In this document: positions 5,394-8,480 of the stretch, in pieces | Position numbering within the stretch: the first letter of the stretch is position 1 | How the letters are laid out: each line of letters begins with the position of its first letter | DNA from: an uncultured Nitrososphaera sp. | Lineage (GTDB): Archaea > Thermoproteota > Nitrososphaeria > Nitrososphaerales > Nitrososphaeraceae | DNA: 8,480 bases | Direction of reading: 5' to 3' | NCBI RefSeq assembly: GCF_946478925.1 | Contig: NZ_CAMLDP010000077.1 | Coordinates: forward strand, 1-8,480 | Program-made: the position numbers and the translations under genes | The notes under the pieces: generated by a model | What the model saw: only the letters and a program-made list of their open reading frames with translations | Told to the model about the DNA's origin: nothing | The model's database searches: none

Positions 5394-6890
5394 TTAATCA
5401 GGAGGCATTCCTTCGTCCTCCTTGCCGGCAAGCATCCTATCGTACGACCTTTGCTTGTAATATTTTTCGTAAAACGATACGTGGTTGCCTTCCATGTGCA
5501 TCAGGTATTCATGAACCCTTTGCGCCCCATCGCGCCCTTTTTCCATTGCCTTTACGATAAGGGTTTCACCGCTGGTGACGTCTCCTGCTGCAAAGACTCT
5601 TTCCACCGACGTCTTGTGATCGTCGCCAATCGCAATAGCATCGCGCTTGCCTGTCTTTATCCCCGTCTTTTTCTGCAGAAAAGAGTTTGGCCCTCTTCCG
5701 ATGGCTACCAGCACGGTCGAGCAGGGCATTTTGAATTCCTTGCCCGCAGCAGGCTCTAGCTTTTGCTTTCCGGATTTGTCGTCAGGCGCGCTTTCGTGCA
5801 AACTGTCTATAAGAGCCGCATTGACGTGGCCGTTACTGTCGCCTTCAAAAGACCGGGCCTGTACGAGAAACTTGAATTTCACTCCCTCTTCCTTTGCCTC
5901 TTTAAGCATTATGGGGTCGGTGTGCAGTTCGGTCTCGGGCTGCCTGCACAATACCGTGACGTTTCCCCTTCCTTTTGTGAGCCTCAAAGCGGTCCTAGCG
6001 CAATCAAGGGACGTGTCTCCACCCCCTATCACAATGATTTCGGTGCCAAGGTCGTACCTGGGATTCTTCAAATAATTGTCCACTCCACCTGCAAAGACGC
6101 TTTCAAGAAAGTCATACCCCGACAACACTCCCTTCAGGTCGCTTCCGGGGGTATCGAGGTTCCGAGCATCCTTGCAACCGGTGGTAATCAAGACCGCGTC
6201 ATTTTCATCCAAAAGCTGGGAGAGAGTAAGGTCCTTTCCTACAGTAACTCCGGTGCGGATGTCTATTCCTATCGCCTTGATTTTTTCAATTTCATCGCGC
6301 AAGACGTCTTTTGGTAGATGATAATCCGGAACTCCATACCACGCTGTTCCGCCGGGCATCGCGGATGCATCGTATATCGTGACCTTGTGGCCGTACCTCC
6401 TCAGAAGTTCAGAGCCTGCAAGACCGGCGGGACCTGCACCTATGACTGCCACCTTTTTTCCAGTATCAGGCTCGATAGACAAAGACGATGGCGGCTGCCG
6501 GTGCTTTCTCTCCCAGTCGGCCACATATCTTTGAATCAGACCTATCCCAATCGGCTGCCCGGACCACTTTAGCACGCAGGCATCTTCGCACAGTCCTTGC
6601 AGCTGCGGACAGCACCGGGCAGTTACGCCCAACAGAGGATTTGTCTCTCTGATCCGCTCATAGGCCGTCTTAAAGTCGCCTCTTGCGACAGCCTCGTTCA
6701 TGCCCCGGACGTCCAAAAGGACAGGACATGCGTCGATGCACACAGGAGTTCCACACAAGAGGCAGCGCTCTGCTTCTTGCATGACCTCTTCCTGTGAATA
6801 GGGCTGCTGAACCTCTGAAAAATTGGTTTTTCGCTCTTCCGCACCTGCCTTGCGAAAAGGAAATCCGCCGACGCGGTTTGGCTCGACCAT
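5394..6890 (-). CDS. gltD: GltD-type NADPH/FAD/Fe-S oxidoreductase (glutamate synthase small subunit-like)
   Basis: A 498-aa protein from ATG 6890 (an in-frame TTG lies just before it at 6893). The N-terminal domain has the two cysteine sets of GltD-type proteins, CLLCGTPVCIDACP (43-56) and CCPQLQGLCEDAC (93-105), expected to hold two [4Fe-4S] clusters. VAVIGAGPAGLAGSELLRRY (147-166) is the FAD-binding fold, IIVIGGGDTSLDCARTALRL (285-304) the NADPH site, and VFAAGDVTSGETLIVKAMEKG (432-452) the second FAD motif. In glutamate synthase this subunit passes NADPH electrons to GltB. No GltB is adjacent, so it may pair with a distant subunit or act alone or with ferredoxin, like NfnB/SudA homologues. 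A TATA-like element lies at 6924-6931, giving a leader of about 10 nt. Confidence 0.92.
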   Translation of the reverse strand: MVEPNRVGGFPFRKAGAEERKTNFSEVQQPYSQEEVMQEAERCLLCGTPVCIDACPVLLDVRGMNEAVARGDFKTAYERIRETNPLLGVTARCCPQLQGLCEDACVLKWSGQPIGIGLIQRYVADWERKHRQPPSSLSIEPDTGKKVAVIGAGPAGLAGSELLRRYGHKVTIYDASAMPGGTAWYGVPDYHLPKDVLRDEIEKIKAIGIDIRTGVTVGKDLTLSQLLDENDAVLITTGCKDARNLDTPGSDLKGVLSGYDFLESVFAGGVDNYLKNPRYDLGTEIIVIGGGDTSLDCARTALRLTKGRGNVTVLCRQPETELHTDPIMLKEAKEEGVKFKFLVQARSFEGDSNGHVNAALIDSLHESAPDDKSGKQKLEPAAGKEFKMPCSTVLVAIGRGPNSFLQKKTGIKTGKRDAIAIGDDHKTSVERVFAAGDVTSGETLIVKAMEKGRDGAQRVHEYLMHMEGNHVSFYEKYYKQRSYDRMLAGKEDEGMPPD

Positions 6891-6923
6891 CAAGAATCAA
6901 CACGAACTTTTTGCTTAATAGAG

Positions 6924-6931
6924 TTACTTGC
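6924..6931 (-). promoter_or_regulatory. TATA-like element of the gltD-like gene
   Basis: The minus strand reads CTATTAAG, centred about 37 nt ahead of ATG 6890, which predicts a start site near 6901 and a leader of about 10 nt. There is no ribosome-binding site before the ATG. Confidence 0.45.
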
Positions 6932-6979
6932 GATTAGCAAATATCTGCAATGACAATAGTTAGTTTACGCGCCACATGC

Positions 6980-7013
6980 ACGCACATATCTTGCTTCTTG
7001 TGTTTATGTGCGT
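6980..7013. repeat. 9-bp inverted repeat between the gltD-like and 7060-7611 genes
   Basis: ACGCACATA (6980-6988) is repeated in inverted form as TATGTGCGT (7005-7013) around a 16-nt spacer. It could be a hairpin at the 3' end of the upstream leftward transcript or a protein-binding site. No T-tract follows on either strand, so a simple intrinsic terminator is unlikely. Confidence 0.5.
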
Positions 7014-7059
7014 AGTATGCATATCACACATTCATGACAAAGATTGCTTGTTTTCCAGA

Positions 7060-7611
7060 TCAAGCCGACGCGTATATGAGGTACGAGATTGCAGCAATAA
7101 ACAGCCCCACGTCTGCCAGTTCGTCGTCTAGCTGCACTCGATGGCCCCGCTCTTCTGTTCCCAAGCCGGATGCTTCGCCCACTGCTGTGCCGCGCAGTCT
7201 CTTTATCTTGTCCCTCAAGTTGCGGTGATGGTAGTCGATTTGTGAAAGCTCGGCATCATCGTCATCAAAACCGTCCAGCCTGCTGATGTACCTTACGGCA
7301 CCATTGACGTGTTCGTCCCAGTGCTTGCCCGCAGGGTGGCCAGCCATCATGTAAAAGTTGCCGTTGTGCTTGAACATCTGTTCACGTACAACAAACACCT
7401 CATCTTTTGATGGAACGTCGCCATCGGCGTCGCGCCGGTCTTTTGCTCTTGCCAATTTGCGCACAGAGAAGGAAAAGGGTCGGAGTTCTCCATGCACACG
7501 CCTATCAAGCGACCACTCCATGCCGTCTTTGTGCCTTACAAGTCTGAAACCGTTGTCGTCGTTTTCTTTTTTTATTTCAGCGATCTCTTTTTCATCGCCA
7601 GAGAATATCAC
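7060..7611 (-). CDS. Hypothetical protein, unrecognised family, uncertain N-terminus
   Basis: A 183-aa protein from GTG 7611. I do not recognise the family. It is highly charged, with acidic runs (DEKEIAEIKKENDD, DGFDDDDAE) and basic segments (RDKIKRLRG). The middle holds VFVVREQMFKHNGNFYMMAG and HPAGKHWDEHVNGAVRYISR, rich in His and aromatic residues. The C-terminus is hydrophobic (VGLFIAAISYLIYASA), too short and irregular to call a membrane anchor with confidence. The frame remains open ahead of the GTG as far as a TAA near 7690, encoding a plausible stretch (RIASDFIVKKIHRESKQQPD), but without an ATG, GTG or TTG. TATA-like elements lie at 7701-7711 and 7756-7765, well upstream of the GTG. 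The true start may therefore be an ATT at 7671-7673 or be hidden by a frameshift. Confidence 0.65.
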   Translation of the reverse strand: MIFSGDEKEIAEIKKENDDNGFRLVRHKDGMEWSLDRRVHGELRPFSFSVRKLARAKDRRDADGDVPSKDEVFVVREQMFKHNGNFYMMAGHPAGKHWDEHVNGAVRYISRLDGFDDDDAELSQIDYHHRNLRDKIKRLRGTAVGEASGLGTEERGHRVQLDDELADVGLFIAAISYLIYASA

Positions 7612-7700
7612 AGCATCCGGCTGCTGTTTTGATTCTCTGTGTATTTTTTTAACTATGAAATCCGAGGCAATTCTACCTTGTACAAATTATGCACAAAAAA

Positions 7701-7711
7701 CGCTTTTATGC
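7701..7711 (-). promoter_or_regulatory. Possible TATA box for the 7060-7611 gene
   Basis: The minus strand reads GCATAAAAGCG, which predicts transcription starting near 7680, about 70 nt before the GTG at 7611. A second AT-rich element (GTATATATTATT, about 7753-7764) could serve instead, with a start near 7733. Confidence 0.4.
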
Positions 7712-7806
7712 TTTCTTTCTTCAAATCAGAGACAGAGCAGAAAAAATCACGGAATAATATATACACCCACAACATGACGACGTACAGAAAAATTGTATGT
7801 TGCCTT

Positions 7807-7944
7807 CTAACGCTCAAAAATGAAAAGATCCTTGACGTTGCTGAACTGATGGCAGTTTGGACACTCAAACGTCTCGTCGTCAATCCGGTTAAGATCTGCA
7901 AGCAAAAAATCAAAAGCGCATGAAGGACAGAAGGTGTGTTTCAT
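7807..7944 (-). CDS. Small C4 zinc-ribbon protein, 45 aa
   Basis: A short frame from ATG 7944 to TAG 7807 encodes 45 residues. It has two knuckles, CPSC (6-9, after MKHTF) and CPNC (28-31, followed by HQFSNVKDLF), spaced by 18 residues. This is a treble-clef or zinc-ribbon layout that should bind one Zn with four cysteines. Small archaeal proteins of this kind are often nucleic-acid or protein-contact adaptors; no partner can be named. The coding case rests on the paired cysteine knuckles, the clean ATG and the promoter-like sequence ahead. AT-rich elements occur about 22 nt upstream (GATAATAAT, 7963-7971) and about 41 nt upstream (GTTAATTAG, 7981-7989). It lies 47 nt after the 97-aa gene on the same strand. 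Confidence 0.75.
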   Translation of the reverse strand: MKHTFCPSCAFDFLLADLNRIDDETFECPNCHQFSNVKDLFIFER

Positions 7945-7980
7945 CTTGTATGTGTGCAGATTATTATCTGCCAACGAGGA

Positions 7981-7989
7981 CTAATTAAC
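7981..7989 (-). promoter_or_regulatory. Possible TATA box for the zinc-ribbon gene
   Basis: The minus strand reads GTTAATTAG, about 41 nt ahead of ATG 7944, which gives a leader of about 15 nt. The nearer GATAATAAT (7963-7971), inside the small inverted repeat CAGAT-AATA-ATCTG (7961-7974), is the alternative and would give a leaderless mRNA. Confidence 0.35.
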
Positions 7990-7990
7990 G

Positions 7991-8284
7991 CTAGCCGGGA
8001 ATGCCAACTTCGTCCATCGTGAACACAAAGCGGGAACCCGCGTACGTGTCCTCGGTGCCCTCGCGCTGCCAGTTCACCTTGTATTCTTTTGTCACCTGCT
8101 TGCCGATTATTTTTATTGAAGTCGGCAGGTCCGCAAACAGTTTCTCCACCTTTTCCGGGTTCTTTGTCATGAGGACCGACCTGCGCCTCTTCATCAAGTA
8201 TTTCACGGCGACATTCCGGTGCACGTGCCCTTCCACAGGTATCTGCTCCTTGCCGGTGTCAATAGTAAACTGGCGCTTGGCCAT
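7991..8284 (-). CDS. Hypothetical basic 97-aa protein
   Basis: A 97-aa protein from ATG 8284. I do not recognise a named family. It begins MAKRQFTIDTGKEQIPVEGH and contains a strongly basic segment (KYLMKRRRSVLMTKNPEK, 28-45), then alternating strand-like stretches (SIKIIGKQVTKEYKVNWQRE, 56-75) and RFVFTMDEVGIPG at the end. There is no signal peptide, membrane segment or cysteine. The basic patch suggests nucleic-acid or acidic-partner binding, which is only an inference. A good TATA box (8328-8337) predicts a leader of about 20 nt, and a terminator-like hairpin separates it from the gene upstream. Codon use matches the neighbouring genes, supporting a real gene. Confidence 0.78.
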   Translation of the reverse strand: MAKRQFTIDTGKEQIPVEGHVHRNVAVKYLMKRRRSVLMTKNPEKVEKLFADLPTSIKIIGKQVTKEYKVNWQREGTEDTYAGSRFVFTMDEVGIPG

Positions 8285-8327
8285 CAGCTGCTACTAGAAT
8301 CAAAGGGATGGATAGAAAAGCTTTGTG

Positions 8328-8337
8328 GTTTTTATAG
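8328..8337 (-). promoter_or_regulatory. TATA box of the 97-aa protein gene
   Basis: The minus strand reads CTATAAAAAC, centred about 50 nt ahead of ATG 8284, giving a start site near 8307 and a leader of about 20 nt. It directly abuts the T-tract of the preceding terminator-like hairpin. Confidence 0.55.
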
Positions 8338-8365
8338 AAAAAGAAAAGGGGAGGCGTTGCCTCCC
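8338..8365 (-). terminator. Hairpin plus T-tract after the repeat glycoprotein gene
   Basis: On the minus strand GGGAGGC-AAC-GCCTCCC (8349-8365) forms a 7-bp GC-rich stem with a 3-nt loop, followed at once by CTTTTCTTTTT. It starts 15 nt after the TAA of the gene ending at 8380. Archaeal termination needs mainly the T-tract, so the stem may serve RNA 3'-end stability. Confidence 0.65.
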
Positions 8366-8379
8366 ATTGGGGGGCTTTT

Positions 8380-8480
8380 TTAACCCGTGGAGTTGCCGCT
8401 CGTCGTGGCGTTACCACCAGAGGTAGCGTTACCACCAGAGGTAGCGTTACCACCAGAGGTAGCGTTACCACCAGAGGTAG
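8380..8480 (-). CDS. C-terminal end of a repeat-bearing surface-type protein (partial)
   Basis: The last 32 codons of a leftward gene enter from the right edge and stop at TAA 8380-8382. The residues are repeats of N-A-T-S-G-G, ending NATTSGNSTG. Each unit carries an N-x-T sequon, and the tail adds N-S-T, so the segment would be densely N-glycosylated if exported. Ser/Thr/Asn/Gly-rich tails of this kind are usual in archaeal S-layer and other cell-surface proteins. The N-terminal signal and main domains lie outside the window, so the identity is not known. The opposite frame, reading as V-T-L-P-L-V repeats, has no protein character and is rejected. The hairpin at 8349-8365 follows the stop. 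Confidence 0.65.
   Translation of the reverse strand, partial: TSGGNATSGGNATSGGNATSGGNATTSGNSTG
8408..8479. repeat. Four perfect 18-bp tandem repeats
   Basis: The unit GCGTTACCACCAGAGGTA occurs four times without a mismatch (8408-8425, 8426-8443, 8444-8461, 8462-8479) and continues past the window edge. On the minus strand it encodes N-A-T-S-G-G. The lack of even silent changes suggests recent expansion by slippage or recombination. Confidence 0.95.

Noticed and set aside
5647..6321. Several rightward frames of 80-190 aa opposite the gltD-like gene
   Set aside because: They are antisense shadows of a highly conserved coding sequence with no recognisable domains or promoters.
7639..7923. 94-aa rightward frame over 7639-7923
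   Set aside because: No family character, AT-rich intergenic composition, and it runs antisense to the zinc-ribbon gene with its paired cysteine knuckles.
8259..8471. Leftward frame with V-T-L-P-L-V repeats through the tandem repeat
   Set aside because: It crosses a terminator-like hairpin, TATA box and into the 97-aa gene; the frame giving NATSGG repeats and a stop before the hairpin is far more protein-like.
8408..8480. Possible CRISPR array
   Set aside because: The 18-bp units are directly abutting with no spacers and stay in frame as a coding repeat.

Overview
The window looks like chromosomal DNA from an ammonia-oxidising archaeon of the Thaumarchaeota (Nitrososphaeria), probably the moderate-GC soil Nitrososphaera group. 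The evidence is an archaeal-type sn-glycerol-1-phosphate dehydrogenase (ether lipids), an archaeal KH-KH-metallo-beta-lactamase termination nuclease (aCPSF1/FttA), a DUF99 protein, a degenerate SelB/EF-Tu-like factor, a tRNA-Cys with a bulge-helix-bulge intron, and TATA boxes about 25-30 nt ahead of many start codons with little sign of Shine-Dalgarno sites. The genus is inferred from protein style and base composition; no rRNA is present.

Left part (1-2186): the 5' portion of the aCPSF1 gene runs leftward off the edge. It is divergent from a rightward two-gene unit, a small TRAM-domain RNA-binding protein followed 4 nt later by glycerol-1-phosphate dehydrogenase (egsA), the stereochemistry-setting enzyme of archaeal lipid synthesis.

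Middle (2179-4885), all leftward: a COG4276-like SRPBCC ligand-binding protein whose end overlaps the end of egsA; an intron-containing tRNA-Cys(GCA) with its own TATA box; a 149-aa protein joining a PRC-barrel-like domain to one C2H2 zinc finger; a DUF99/endonuclease V-like protein with a perfect 20-bp palindrome in its promoter; and a 310-aa elongation-factor-like protein whose GTPase domain has lost its P-loop.

Right part (4926-8480), also leftward: a membrane-anchored single PKD domain protein; a stand-alone GltD-type FAD/NADPH/Fe-S oxidoreductase; an unrecognised acidic/charged protein with an uncertain 5' end; a 45-aa CPxC...CPxC zinc-ribbon protein; an unrecognised 97-aa basic protein; and, cut by the right edge, the C-terminus of a surface-type protein made of N-A-T-S-G-G repeats (N-glycosylation sequons), followed by a hairpin and T-tract that look like a terminator.

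Most leftward genes have their own TATA-like element, so this is a run of co-directional, mostly singly transcribed housekeeping genes rather than one operon. I see no transposase, integrase, CRISPR array or defence cluster. The most unusual items are the pseudo-GTPase elongation factor, the PRC-barrel/zinc-finger fusion, the palindromic promoter, the sequon-repeat glycoprotein tail and the unresolved start of the 7060-7611 gene.
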